Below are positions 28,216 to 37,992 of a stretch of 64,000 nt of DNA, piece by piece. The notes under the pieces are model-generated. The model had not been told where the DNA came from. It was given only the letters and a program-made list of their open reading frames with translations, and did not search any database. How positions within the stretch are numbered: position 1 is the stretch's first letter; each line of letters opens with the position of its first letter. The translations under genes and the position numbers were made by a program. The stretch is from an uncultured Pelagibacteraceae bacterium (GTDB lineage Bacteria; Pseudomonadota; Alphaproteobacteria; Pelagibacterales; Pelagibacteraceae), in contig CACOLA010000003.1 of assembly GCA_902627935.1 (NCBI GenBank), positions 29,171-93,170 on the forward strand, given 5' to 3'.

Positions 28216-29756
28216 TGATTAGTAATCTTCTCAAAAATCTCTCTATACTAAAAAAATTTCTTTTTATAAATTTTATTTTTTTTACAATAATAGGATTATT
28301 TACATTATTATATCTTAACAACGTTCAACCTAATTTGATAAAAAATAAATCATCCAATCATATTAATATTATCAATAATACTATTGAAAATTTAGATAGA
28401 CTCGAAATCAAATTTAATGAGGAAGATATTAGAAGATTTTTATTTTCTACAAGATTTATTTTTCAAAGTCTTGATAGAGTGATTTTTTTTAATAATGAAC
28501 TAGATTTGATAGGTGATACAGATACTCTTGATCTTGATCCAAGATCATTTTCATCAAGATTAGATATAATTCAATTAGAAATTTTAAACGAAGAAAAAAC
28601 AAGAGAGATAATAGAGAAAAAAAATATAAATACTGGCAATGAAAATCTTGTTTCTTTAAAAGATATTTTGTTTAATTATGTAAGCTCAAAGAAATTTGGA
28701 ATTCCTTTCACGTTTACTCAACAAGAGTTTAATAATTTTAAATTAACAACTATAAAAAATGTTTTCAGAGAAAATAATAATATTGGGTATATCGCAATAA
28801 TTGAAAATGCTAATGATGTAAGAGCTGCAATTGACGAGAGAAAATCTTTTATCATAAGAACTGCAATGGCGGTAGGAGTTGTAATTCTTATTTTTTCTTT
28901 TGTTTTAAATAGATATTTTTTAAAACCTATTCAAAATTTAGTTAACTATACAAATAAAATAAAAAATAAAGATCATAAAAAAATAAATATTGATAATCTT
29001 AAAGTAAGAAATGATGAATTAGGATTACTTTCAAAATCTCTTGATGATATGACTTTAGAGCTTCAAAAAAGAATTTCGCATGCTGAAAATTTTTCAACTG
29101 ATCTTGTCCACGAAATTAGAAATCCTCTGGCATCTCTTAAAAGTGCCTCTGAAATTCTTAATGATACTAAAGAGCCAGATGAGAGGTTAAAACTTATCAA
29201 TATTTTAAGTCACGATGTTCAAAGAATAGAACGATTAATTACAGATTATTCACAAATATTAAAAGATGAGGTTGCTCTTAGTAAGGAAAAGTTTAGAAAA
29301 ATTGATTTAATTCCAATTATTAATTCCGTCGTTGATGATTATAATAATATATACCAGGTCAAAAACGGTATAAATATTTCATTTATGAGTGATTCTAAAA
29401 AAAATTATGTAATTAGTGGTATTGAAAATAGAATTGAGCAAATAATCGCAAATTTATTAGATAATTCAATTTCGTTTAGCAAAAAAGACAACAGCATTGA
29501 AATTAAAGTGGGAAAAAATGAGGATAATCAAGTTGTTTTGAATATTCTTGATGAGGGTCCTGGATTTAAAGAAAAGGATACCTCAAAAATATTCAAGAGA
29601 TTTTATAGTAATAGACCCGACAAATTTGGACAACATTCAGGTTTAGGGTTAAATATTGTAAAAAATTTGGTTGAACTTCATAAAGCATCAATATCTGCTT
29701 CAAATAGAATAGATAGAAATGGGGCAAACTTAGAAATAATATTTCCAAAATCATAA
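28215..29756 (+). CDS. chvG: ChvG-type sensor histidine kinase
   Basis: The 513-residue kinase has a membrane segment near residues 15-35, a periplasmic region to about 210, a second membrane segment at about 213-233 (AMAVGVVILIFSFVLNRYF), a HAMP domain, a HisKA helix with the phospho-histidine in STDLVHEIRNPLASLKS (about 302), and an ATPase domain with N-box NLLDNSISFS, G1 DEGPGF and G2 SGLGLNIVK. The stimulus is not known here. The HPr kinase and PTS genes that often follow chvG in alphaproteobacteria are absent; ahcY comes next. Confidence 0.88.
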   Translation: MISNLLKNLSILKKFLFINFIFFTIIGLFTLLYLNNVQPNLIKNKSSNHINIINNTIENLDRLEIKFNEEDIRRFLFSTRFIFQSLDRVIFFNNELDLIGDTDTLDLDPRSFSSRLDIIQLEILNEEKTREIIEKKNINTGNENLVSLKDILFNYVSSKKFGIPFTFTQQEFNNFKLTTIKNVFRENNNIGYIAIIENANDVRAAIDERKSFIIRTAMAVGVVILIFSFVLNRYFLKPIQNLVNYTNKIKNKDHKKINIDNLKVRNDELGLLSKSLDDMTLELQKRISHAENFSTDLVHEIRNPLASLKSASEILNDTKEPDERLKLINILSHDVQRIERLITDYSQILKDEVALSKEKFRKIDLIPIINSVVDDYNNIYQVKNGINISFMSDSKKNYVISGIENRIEQIIANLLDNSISFSKKDNSIEIKVGKNEDNQVVLNILDEGPGFKEKDTSKIFKRFYSNRPDKFGQHSGLGLNIVKNLVELHKASISASNRIDRNGANLEIIFPKS

Positions 29757-29799
29757 AGATTTATTGATTATATAAAATATTATTGTTAGAAAACCCGCG

Positions 29800-31086
29800 A
29801 TGGATGATTTTAAAGTAAAAGATATTTCCCAATCAGATTTTGGTAGAAAAGAAATTTCTATCGCAGAAAGTGAAATGCCAGGCTTAATGGCGTTGAGAGA
29901 TGAATATGGTTCACAAAAACCATTAAAAGGTGCAAAAATAATTGGTTGTTTGCATATGACTATTCAAACAGCTGTTTTGATAGAGACTTTAGTATATCTT
30001 GGTGCAGACGTAAGATGGTCATCTTGTAATATATTTTCTACGCAAGATCACGCAGCAGCGGCAATTGCTAAGGCTGGAATACCAGTATATGCCTGGAAGG
30101 GTGAGACAGAAGAAGAATACATTTGGTGTATTAAAAAAACAATTGAGGGAAAGAAAGATTGGAAACCGAATATGTTGTTAGATGATGGTGGTGATCTAAC
30201 AGCAATTATGCACAGTGATTTTAAAGATTTACTAAAAAATGTTAAAGGGGTTTCAGAAGAAACAACCACAGGAATAAAAGCACTTAATAAGATGGAAAAA
30301 AATAAGACATTAATGATTCCAGCAATTAATGTAAATGATTCAGTAACAAAATCAAAATTTGATAACTTGTATGGATGCAGAGAAAGTCTTGTTGATGGAA
30401 TTAGAAGAGCAACAGATGTGATGATGTCAGGCAAAGTAGCAATAGTTGCAGGTTTTGGAGATGTGGGAAAAGGAAGTGCAGCGTCTCTAAGACAAAGTGG
30501 TGCAAGAGTACTAGTGACAGAGGCAGATCCGATTTGTGCGTTACAAGCTTCAATGGAGGGATATGAAGTTGTCTTGATGGATGAGGCAATTAGTAAAGCA
30601 GACATTGTGGTCACTGCAACAGGTAATAAAGATATTGTTACGGCGGACCATATGAGAAATATGAAAGATAGAGCAATTCTTTGTAATATTGGACATTTTG
30701 ATAATGAAATACAAGTTGAAGCTTTAAAAAATTATAAATGGTCAGAAGTTAAGCCGCAAGTTCATGAAATAGAATTACCAGATGGTAAAAGAATAATTTT
30801 GCTGGCAGAAGGTAGATTGGTAAACTTAGGTTGTGCAACTGGCCATCCTAGTTTTGTAATGAGCGCTTCGTTTACCAATCAAGTAATTGCACAAATTGAA
30901 TTATGGAATAACCATAAAAATTATGAAAATAAAGTTTATGTTCTTCCTAAACATCTTGATGAAAAAGTTGCAATGCTTCATTTAAAAAAAGTGGGTGCAA
31001 AGTTAACTAAATTGTCTAAAGAACAAGCTGACTATATTAGTGTAGGGGTTGAAGGTCCATTTAAACCAAATGCATATCGCTACTAA
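29800..31086 (+). CDS. ahcY: Adenosylhomocysteinase
   Basis: AhcY splits S-adenosylhomocysteine to adenosine and homocysteine, clearing the product of methylation reactions. Markers in the 428-residue protein are [41 protein letters not shown] with the catalytic lysine, the NAD site [12 protein letters not shown] (about 216) and the C-terminal KPNAYRY. No SAH or SAM riboswitch was recognised in the 43 bases before it. The tail overlaps tsaE. Confidence 0.97.
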   Translation: MDDFKVKDISQSDFGRKEISIAESEMPGLMALRDEYGSQKPLKGAKIIGCLHMTIQTAVLIETLVYLGADVRWSSCNIFSTQDHAAAAIAKAGIPVYAWKGETEEEYIWCIKKTIEGKKDWKPNMLLDDGGDLTAIMHSDFKDLLKNVKGVSEETTTGIKALNKMEKNKTLMIPAINVNDSVTKSKFDNLYGCRESLVDGIRRATDVMMSGKVAIVAGFGDVGKGSAASLRQSGARVLVTEADPICALQASMEGYEVVLMDEAISKADIVVTATGNKDIVTADHMRNMKDRAILCNIGHFDNEIQVEALKNYKWSEVKPQVHEIELPDGKRIILLAEGRLVNLGCATGHPSFVMSASFTNQVIAQIELWNNHKNYENKVYVLPKHLDEKVAMLHLKKVGAKLTKLSKEQADYISVGVEGPFKPNAYRY

Positions 31087-31513
31087 AGGTAGTAAAATAG
31101 ATATATCTTCCAAAAACAAACTAGAAGAATTTGCAAAAAATTTTGGAGAAGAATTAAAAAAAGGCGATACTTTTTTTTTATTTGGAGAGATTGGCGTTGG
31201 AAAAACGACGTTTGTAAAATATTTAATTAATTATTTAGAACTAAAGTTCAATCAAGAAATTTCAGAAGTAACTAGTCCTACATTTAATATAATGCACGAA
31301 TATAAAGCTGGTGATTTATTTATTAAGCACTATGATCTTTTTAGACTTAAATCAGTAAATGAATTACAAGAACTTAATTTATTTGATAAAAATGATAAAT
31401 CAATCATATTTATAGAGTGGCCTCAGATAATAAAAGAAAAATCAAAATTGGCTGTTAACTTATATTTTGAATACGCAAATGAGTATAAAGATAGGTTTAT
31501 CAATTTTAGGTAG
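31070..31513 (+). CDS. tsaE: tRNA threonylcarbamoyladenosine biosynthesis ATPase TsaE
   Basis: TsaE is the small ATPase that supports TsaB/TsaD in making the t6A modification of tRNAs that read ANN codons. The P-loop [10 protein letters not shown] is near residue 40, with [10 protein letters not shown] near 70 and HYDLFRL near 82, then IFIEWP. I place the start at 31070 (MHIATKG); the longer frame would need a TTG at 31049. Even so it overlaps ahcY by 17 bases. It abuts the AmgK-like kinase gene. Confidence 0.92.
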   Translation: MHIATKGSKIDISSKNKLEEFAKNFGEELKKGDTFFLFGEIGVGKTTFVKYLINYLELKFNQEISEVTSPTFNIMHEYKAGDLFIKHYDLFRLKSVNELQELNLFDKNDKSIIFIEWPQIIKEKSKLAVNLYFEYANEYKDRFINFR

Positions 31514-32473
31514 ATGAGAAAAAATAAAAATTTTATAAAACTTAAAGGTGATGCATCATCAAGAGTATTTTTTAGAAAAAAGACAAAAAATTTATCTTCA
31601 ATCGTTGTTTACTCTAAAAAAGATAAAAAATTAAATCTTTTAATTTATGATGCTATAAACAAAATTCTTAGAAAAAATCATATTTTAGCTCCAAAATTAT
31701 TAAGTCAGAATTACTCAAAAAGTTATATTGAAATACAAGATTTAGGAAACTTGACCTTATTAGATATTTTAAAAAAAAAAAATGTTAAGAATAAATTAAT
31801 TATTTTTAAAAAAATAATTAATTTACTTAATAAAATACAATTAATTCGTCAAAGGAAAATAAAAGATTTTAGGAAGAAAACTCATAAGATTAGAATATAC
31901 AAAAAAGAAAAATTGTATGAAGAGGCTAAGCTTTTTTTAGATTGGTATATTCCTCAAAAATTATCTCTGTCTGAACAATTGGTTTTTAAAAGAAAGTTTC
32001 TAATAATTCTCAAAAATTTAATTAATAAACTTAATTTAAAGAATGATGTATTTGTTCATAGAGATTTCCATGTCTCAAATTTAATGTTAATAGACGATAA
32101 TATTGGATTATTAGACTCGCAGGATGCACTAATAGGTAATAAAGCTTATGACTTGGCATCATTTATAGATGATGTGAGATACAAAAATCCAGAAAATATA
32201 AAGAAAAAAATTTATAATTATTATTTAAAATCACAAAAAAAATTAAACAAAAAACATTTTTTAAATGATTTTGAAATAATATCTGTATTAAGAAATTTAA
32301 AGATTATAGGAATATTTACAAGACTAGCTATAAGGGACAACAAGAAAAAGTATTTAAAATTAATCCCACATGCCTGGTCTTTAATAAAATTAAGGTCTAA
32401 AAATTATAATAAATTTGGGGAGTTTAATAATTTACTTAGTACCTTTAAGTTAGTTAAATTAAATGAGAATTAA
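31514..32473 (+). CDS. AmgK-like sugar kinase (aminoglycoside phosphotransferase fold)
   Basis: The kinase-like fold shows the catalytic loop VFVHRDFHVSNLML (about residue 182) and the metal site GLLDSQDALIG (about 197). With the nucleotidyltransferase next to it and tsaE before it, this matches the AmgK-MurU arrangement, in which AmgK phosphorylates N-acetylmuramic acid (and GlcNAc) at C1 in murein recycling. At 319 residues it is slightly short, and the N-terminal lobe is lysine-rich. Substrate is inferred from context. It overlaps the next gene by 11 bases. Confidence 0.8.
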   Translation: MRKNKNFIKLKGDASSRVFFRKKTKNLSSIVVYSKKDKKLNLLIYDAINKILRKNHILAPKLLSQNYSKSYIEIQDLGNLTLLDILKKKNVKNKLIIFKKIINLLNKIQLIRQRKIKDFRKKTHKIRIYKKEKLYEEAKLFLDWYIPQKLSLSEQLVFKRKFLIILKNLINKLNLKNDVFVHRDFHVSNLMLIDDNIGLLDSQDALIGNKAYDLASFIDDVRYKNPENIKKKIYNYYLKSQKKLNKKHFLNDFEIISVLRNLKIIGIFTRLAIRDNKKKYLKLIPHAWSLIKLRSKNYNKFGEFNNLLSTFKLVKLNEN

Positions 32474-33149
32474 AACTGCTTTAATTTTATGTGCTGGACT
32501 GGGAAAAAGATTACAGCCTATTACAAGAGATACTCCAAAACCTCTTCTCAAAATCAAAAGTCTAACTTTACTAGATCACTGCATAGTACTTATTGAGCAT
32601 TTAAATATTAAAAAAATTTTGATCAATTCTTTTTATTTAAAAGAGCAAATCAACAAGTTTATCAAAAATCATAAATATAAAATTGAAATTGAGGTAATAG
32701 ATGAAGGAAATAAAATTCTTGATACGGGAGGAGGAATTCTAAATTTAATGAATAAATCTGATGATGAAGATTTTATAATATTCAATCCAGATACAATTTG
32801 GAACAAATACTATGCTGAGGAAATAAATCAGATGATAAATCTTTACTTTAAAAATAATTTAAAAAATATACTTTTATTAGTAAAAAAAGATTTGAGTTTT
32901 GATAAAGATTTAAAAGGTGATTTTGGATTAAATCAAAATCTGATTAACCAAAACTTTAAAAGCCATATTTATACTGGATGTCAAATCTTAAATAAAAAAG
33001 TTTTTAAAAACGAAAAAAAAAATAATTTTTCAATGACCAAAATTTGGTTTGACTTAATTAAAAATAATCAACTTAATGGAATTGAAAGTAAACTCAAATT
33101 TTATCACGCAAGTAATTTGAAAATTTTTAAAAAACTACAAGATCTTTAG
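32463..33149 (+). CDS. MurU-like nucleotidyltransferase
   Basis: This 228-residue enzyme has the nucleotide-sugar pyrophosphorylase signature LCAGLGKRLQPITRDTPKPL (about residues 10-29) and a metal aspartate in IIFNPDTIW (about 104). Beside an AmgK-like kinase it is probably N-acetylmuramate-1-phosphate uridylyltransferase, giving UDP-MurNAc without going through the fosfomycin-sensitive MurA step. A mannose-1-phosphate guanylyltransferase role is the main alternative. Its end overlaps the opposing gpmA by 23 bases. Confidence 0.8.
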   Translation: MRIKTALILCAGLGKRLQPITRDTPKPLLKIKSLTLLDHCIVLIEHLNIKKILINSFYLKEQINKFIKNHKYKIEIEVIDEGNKILDTGGGILNLMNKSDDEDFIIFNPDTIWNKYYAEEINQMINLYFKNNLKNILLLVKKDLSFDKDLKGDFGLNQNLINQNFKSHIYTGCQILNKKVFKNEKKNNFSMTKIWFDLIKNNQLNGIESKLKFYHASNLKIFKKLQDL

Positions 33150-33840
33150 CCCTACTTTGATCTAGATATTTACAACTTTTAATTATTTGGTTTTCATTAA
33201 TATCAATTAACAAAGGATTACCAGTTGGAATTTCTAATTTAGAAATTTGTTTTTCATCAAGCTTAAAAAGATATTTGCACAAAGCTCTTATAGAATTTCC
33301 ATGTGCTGAAATTAATATATTGCCAATATTTATTTTGTTTTTAATTTCAGAAAAAAAATAGCTAATTACTCTCTCATAAGTATCTTTTAGTGATTCTGTA
33401 TCTGGTATTTTTTCTTTAGGAATATCCTTATATGTTTTTATATTGAGTGGGTGAAATTGACTTTTTTTATCTAGTGGATCTGGTCTTAAATCCCAAGACC
33501 TTCTAAATTGATGGACTCTCTCTTCACCTAGTTTTACTCCCATTTCGATTTTATTCAGTCCAGTAAGTCCTCCATAATGTCTCTCATTGAGCTCCCAAGC
33601 TCTAATAAAGTTTTTTTTATCATTTAAAGAATTTTGTATAATCTCAAGAGTATGATTTGCTCTTATCTGAAAAGATGAGTAATAATAATTAATCTGAATA
33701 TTTAATTTTTTAATCAAATCTCCAGCATTTTTAGCCTCAAGTTTACCATTTTCAGTTAATTCAACGTCAACCCAACCAGTAAATCTTTTTTCAAGATTCC
33801 AAGTGCTTTGCCCATGTCTGACTAGAATTAAATAACTCAT
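33127..33840 (-). CDS. gpmA: 2,3-bisphosphoglycerate-dependent phosphoglycerate mutase
   Basis: GpmA interconverts 3- and 2-phosphoglycerate. The phospho-histidine motif LVRHGQSTWNLEKRFTGW lies at residues 5-22, NERHYGGLTGLNK near 84, and the second histidine in SAHGNSIRAL near 180. The length of 237 residues fits the cofactor-dependent form. It stands alone between the MurU-like gene and a VanZ-like gene. No cofactor-independent GpmI is in the window. Confidence 0.95.
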   Translation of the reverse strand: MSYLILVRHGQSTWNLEKRFTGWVDVELTENGKLEAKNAGDLIKKLNIQINYYYSSFQIRANHTLEIIQNSLNDKKNFIRAWELNERHYGGLTGLNKIEMGVKLGEERVHQFRRSWDLRPDPLDKKSQFHPLNIKTYKDIPKEKIPDTESLKDTYERVISYFFSEIKNKINIGNILISAHGNSIRALCKYLFKLDEKQISKLEIPTGNPLLIDINENQIIKSCKYLDQSRAKDLVVF

Positions 33841-33882
33841 TTTTATTTAAGGTAATTTAATATAAAAAAAAATGTTAGTTAA

Positions 33883-34272
33883 ATGAAAAAAAAACTTTTA
33901 TTAATAAAAACTTCATTTCATATTATCAATATTGTATTAATCATTATATACCTATATCCTGGTAGTATTTTTGGGTGGATACTTTATGACAATATTAAAA
34001 AACAACCACAATTGACCTCAGATTTTTCTATATTTTCTTCAAATCATGTATATGCTTTTGTAATCCTCTCAATATTTGGTCTTTGTGCATATTATAGAAA
34101 TAAACTGAAGATTTTATTTTTGTACCTATTTTTTATTTCAATTTTTTTAGAATTGTGCCAAATTTTAATACCAGAACGAAGTTTTGAATTTCATGATTTG
34201 TATGGAAATTTATTTGGCGTTTCTATTATTTTCTTATTATTTTATATGTATAAGTTTTTTAAAAAAATTTAA
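33883..34272 (+). CDS. VanZ-like small membrane protein
   Basis: The 129-residue protein has about four membrane segments. The pattern SNHVYAFVILSIFGLCA, then SIFLELCQILIPERSFEFHDLYGNLFG (key pieces LELCQILIPER and HDLYGNLFG), with an acidic residue and a D-x-x-x-N signature, is that of the VanZ/RDD-like family, whose molecular role is poorly known. It is coupled to the following lipoprotein gene by TAATG, which hints at an envelope function. Confidence 0.7.
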   Translation: MKKKLLLIKTSFHIINIVLIIIYLYPGSIFGWILYDNIKKQPQLTSDFSIFSSNHVYAFVILSIFGLCAYYRNKLKILFLYLFFISIFLELCQILIPERSFEFHDLYGNLFGVSIIFLLFYMYKFFKKI

Positions 34273-34874
34273 TGACAAGTAAATTTTACAAAATTTTTTT
34301 AATTTTTTTTCCTATTCTTTTTTCTGCTTGCTCTTCTATTCCTAAAAATACTTCCAATAGTTGTGAAATTTTTAACGAAAAATATCTCTGGTACAAGCAC
34401 TCAAAAAAAGTTCAACAAAAATGGGGAACACCTATGCACATCCAATTGGCTATTATAAAAATGGAATCAAACTTTGATTGGCTCGCAAAGCCTCCTAGGC
34501 AAAAATTATTTAAGATAATCCCATTTAAACGTCCCTCGAGTTCATTTGGTTATTCCCAAGCTGTCAAAGGAACCTGGGAGCAATATAAGATTGAAACAGG
34601 CAACAAACTTGCCTCAAGAGCTAGATTTAAAGATAGTGTAGATTTTATTGGCTGGTATACAAAAAAAACAAACACTATTTTAAAAATACCACTTAATGAT
34701 GCTTTTAAGCAGTATATTGCTTACCACGAAGGATGGGGAGAATATAAAAATTACAAGAAAAACAAAAAAGTTATTAGTTACGCTAAAAAAGTTGAAAAGC
34801 AGTCTAAAATTTATAAAAAACAATTTTTAAAGTGCAGAAATTCCTTAAATAAAAAAAAATATATTATTTTTTAG
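34272..34874 (+). CDS. Lytic transglycosylase-like lipoprotein
   Basis: A signal peptide ends in the lipobox ILFSAC, so cysteine 19 should be lipidated. The mature part has LAIIKMESNFDWLA (about residue 60), where the glutamate matches the catalytic residue of SLT-type transglycosylases, then SFGYSQAVKGTWEQY (about 93) and IAYHEGWGEY (about 155). These motifs point to an outer-membrane murein hydrolase of 200 residues. The gene ends 11 bases inside the opposing RND gene. Confidence 0.78.
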   Translation: MTSKFYKIFLIFFPILFSACSSIPKNTSNSCEIFNEKYLWYKHSKKVQQKWGTPMHIQLAIIKMESNFDWLAKPPRQKLFKIIPFKRPSSSFGYSQAVKGTWEQYKIETGNKLASRARFKDSVDFIGWYTKKTNTILKIPLNDAFKQYIAYHEGWGEYKNYKKNKKVISYAKKVEKQSKIYKKQFLKCRNSLNKKKYIIF

Positions 34875-37800
34875 TTAATTGTTTTTTTAGCTCAATATCT
34901 ACAGCATCTATTCGATCAGTATTTTTTGCTAAAGCTAGGTACATAGATGGTGTGATATATAAAGTAAAAAATGTAGAAATTATCATTCCTCCTAATATTG
35001 TTGCACCAACTGCTAATCTTGAAGCCTCACCTGCACCTGGACCAATATTACCAATGACTAATGGCAACATAGCTATCATTGTACTTAATGAAGTCATCAT
35101 TATTGGCCTAAATCTTATATAACAGGCCTCTTTAACTGCAGTCTCAATATTTTTCCCCGTAGTTCTAATCTGATTTGCATAATCAACAATTAAAATACTA
35201 TTTTTTGTTGAGATGCCTATCAAAATTATTAAAGCAATTTGTGAAAAAATATTAATTGAACTATTTAAAAAAAGAATAAATACCAATCCTCCAAAAATAG
35301 CTAAAGGCACTGTAAGAATTATTATAAATGGATGAACGAATGAATTAAATGTTGCGGCCATTACTAAGTAAGCTGTTAGAAGAGCGAGAACAAAAATAGT
35401 AATTAATTCACTGCTAGTCTCTTTTATTTCTTCAGATTTACCTTTCCAAGTGATCTGGTTATTAGGTGCAGTCTCTGCCATAATATTTTCTAAATACGAG
35501 ATAGCCTCTGTCAAAGTATAATTTTCACTAATATTTGCAGAGATAGTAACAGCACTTTGTCTATTATATCTTGCAAGTTCTTTTGCTGATCCTACTTCTT
35601 TAAATTTTACCAGATTAGCAAGAGAAATAAGTTTACCTGTAGTTTCTGACCTTACAAAAATTTTAGAAATTCCATTTTTATTTCTTCTGTCAGATAAATA
35701 TTGTTGAACAATTATTGGATATTCTTTTCCCTGTCTATTAAAGGTAGTTATCTTTTTACCACCATATAAAGTTTCAAGTGTTTTTCCTATTGACTTTGTA
35801 GAAACTCCAAGATCTTTAGCTTTATTTTTATTTATGATTAATTTTACTTCTGGTTTATTTCTATTGTAGTCAGACTCTATTCTGGATAAGTTTTTGTTTA
35901 ATCTAATTTTTTTGATTATATTTCCTTGTATTTTTTCTAGCTCATCATATGTATTGCCATAAATAACCATTTGCACTGGTTTGTTATAACTAGAAACTCT
36001 AATTGATTGAGGTGATATTGGAAATGCTACTGCTTCAGGCAGCGTTACAATTTTACCGATTGCCTCTCTCATTACGGTTTGAGAATCCTTGTCTCTTTTT
36101 TTCCAATCCTCTAACAGGGCAATTATTATAAAACTGTTATAAGAATTTGCTGAAGTTCCAAATCCTGGAACTCTCATTATAAATCTAGAGTATGGACTGT
36201 CTTCAGATTGTAATAATGGAATTAACCTTTTTTCAACATCTTGCGCTTTTTCCTGAGTATATTCAAATGACCTTCCTTCGTCAGTGAAACCAATTACGAG
36301 ATAAACACCCCTATCTTCCATTGGCAGTAACTCCTTTTTAGAGAAATTAAACAGAAGTATCGAAACAAAAATGATAAAAATAATAAAAAATCCTACAGTT
36401 TTATCTTTATTTACTATTATATCTAATGTTTCCTTGTAAAGAGAAGACAAACCAATAAATATTTTTTCAAATTTTTTAATTAATTTATTTTTTGTATTTT
36501 TTTTTGTTAAAAATTTGCTTGCTAACATTGGAGAAAGAGTAAGAGCAACGAATGAAGACACTACTATTGAAAATGACAATGCAATTGCAGTCTCTTTAAA
36601 TAATGTTCCTGAAATTCCATCAATAAAAATTAATGGAAGAAATACTGCGATTAAAATTAAAGTTGTTGCAATTATAGCGAATGAAATCTGCCTGGATCCC
36701 TTAAAAGCTGCAATCAAGGGGCTGTCTCCATTTTCTATTCTTCTATAGATTGCATCAGTCATAATTACTGAGTCATCTGTAATAATTCCGATTGCAAGTA
36801 TAAAACTTAAAAGAACAAATATATTTATTGAAAGTCCAAATATGTAAAGCCCTAAAAAGGATGCTATTAAACTAACTGGAAGTGCAATCGCTGGTACAAT
36901 TACCGCTTTTAAATTTCCTAGGAATAAATAAATAATTATTACTACTAAAATAAAAGCTATTATAAGTGTTTTATAAACTTCATTAATTGCAGCTTTAACA
37001 TAAGTTGCTCTGTTAAAAGAAACTCTTAGATCTAATTCATCGGGTAAAGACTTTTTAACCTCAATTATTCGTTTTTTTATATCTTTTGATAGCTCAACGG
37101 TAGATGCTCCACTTTTTGCATAAATACCAATTCCAACTGTCTTTAAATTAATTTGATCTTTAGTCTGGGCTTTAAATAATGTTTTTTCAGTAACTGGTCC
37201 AAATTCTATATTAGCAACATCAGACAGTAATATAACTTTATTGGCTAACTTCTTAATTGGTAATTGTTTAATGGTCTCTAAATTATTATAAGATTTATCT
37301 AAGTTTAGAGTTAAATCTATATTGTTTGCCTCCAAAGTACCAGCTGGTAGACTAATATTTTCACCTCTCAAAGCATTTTCAACTTCTTGAATTGTTAAGT
37401 TGTTTGCAGCTAGTTTTATTGGATCAATCCATACTCTTATACTTAGTTCCCTAAGCCCTCCTACTAAAATTCTACCAACATTTTTAACACTTGAAAACTG
37501 ATCAATTAAAAATCTCTCTGCATAATCACCTAATTCTAGATCACTCCAAGTTTTAGAAGAAAGTGACAACCACATTGTAGTTGTAAATCCCGCTGCTCTT
37601 TTCAAAATTTGAGGAGGGTCTGACTCTGATGGTAGATCATCAACCACTCGTGAAACTCTCTCCCTTATGTCATTTGCAGCATTATCTAAATTAATATTAG
37701 TGTTAAATTCTATATTAATTGTACTTCTTCCATTCTCAGATTTAGAGTCAATATTCTTAATTCCTTCAGCTCCTCCAATAACATCCTCCATAATTTGAGT

Positions 37801-37992
37801 AACTTCTTGGTCAACTATTGATGCTGCTGCCGATTTATAATTTACTTGTACTTGGACTACTGGTGGCTGTATACCATCGGGTAATTCTCTTACTGGCAAT
37901 TTCCAGAAAACAAATAGACCAAATATTATTAAAATAAGGGACATTACCCATGAAACTGCTGGTCGTTTTATACTTAATTCTGTTATAAACAT
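34864..37992 (-). CDS. RND efflux transporter, HAE1 type
   Basis: The 1042-residue protein has the two-fold RND layout: a first membrane helix at about residues 12-30, a large periplasmic loop, helices 2-7 from about 335, and a second half from about 520. The proton-relay acidic pair is kept in GIITDDSVIMTD (about 402). The N-terminal RPAVSWVMSLILIIFG and VRELPDG sequences are typical of AcrB-like pumps. It pairs with the adaptor gene upstream; no outer-membrane TolC-type gene is present. Substrates cannot be read from sequence. Confidence 0.93.
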   Translation of the reverse strand: MFITELSIKRPAVSWVMSLILIIFGLFVFWKLPVRELPDGIQPPVVQVQVNYKSAAASIVDQEVTQIMEDVIGGAEGIKNIDSKSENGRSTINIEFNTNINLDNAANDIRERVSRVVDDLPSESDPPQILKRAAGFTTTMWLSLSSKTWSDLELGDYAERFLIDQFSSVKNVGRILVGGLRELSIRVWIDPIKLAANNLTIQEVENALRGENISLPAGTLEANNIDLTLNLDKSYNNLETIKQLPIKKLANKVILLSDVANIEFGPVTEKTLFKAQTKDQINLKTVGIGIYAKSGASTVELSKDIKKRIIEVKKSLPDELDLRVSFNRATYVKAAINEVYKTLIIAFILVVIIIYLFLGNLKAVIVPAIALPVSLIASFLGLYIFGLSINIFVLLSFILAIGIITDDSVIMTDAIYRRIENGDSPLIAAFKGSRQISFAIIATTLILIAVFLPLIFIDGISGTLFKETAIALSFSIVVSSFVALTLSPMLASKFLTKKNTKNKLIKKFEKIFIGLSSLYKETLDIIVNKDKTVGFFIIFIIFVSILLFNFSKKELLPMEDRGVYLVIGFTDEGRSFEYTQEKAQDVEKRLIPLLQSEDSPYSRFIMRVPGFGTSANSYNSFIIIALLEDWKKRDKDSQTVMREAIGKIVTLPEAVAFPISPQSIRVSSYNKPVQMVIYGNTYDELEKIQGNIIKKIRLNKNLSRIESDYNRNKPEVKLIINKNKAKDLGVSTKSIGKTLETLYGGKKITTFNRQGKEYPIIVQQYLSDRRNKNGISKIFVRSETTGKLISLANLVKFKEVGSAKELARYNRQSAVTISANISENYTLTEAISYLENIMAETAPNNQITWKGKSEEIKETSSELITIFVLALLTAYLVMAATFNSFVHPFIIILTVPLAIFGGLVFILFLNSSINIFSQIALIILIGISTKNSILIVDYANQIRTTGKNIETAVKEACYIRFRPIMMTSLSTMIAMLPLVIGNIGPGAGEASRLAVGATILGGMIISTFFTLYITPSMYLALAKNTDRIDAVDIELKKQLTKK

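Noticed and set aside
29757..29799. SAM/SAH riboswitch looked for before ahcY.
   Set aside because: Only 43 bases lie between chvG and ahcY and no recognisable aptamer motif is present.
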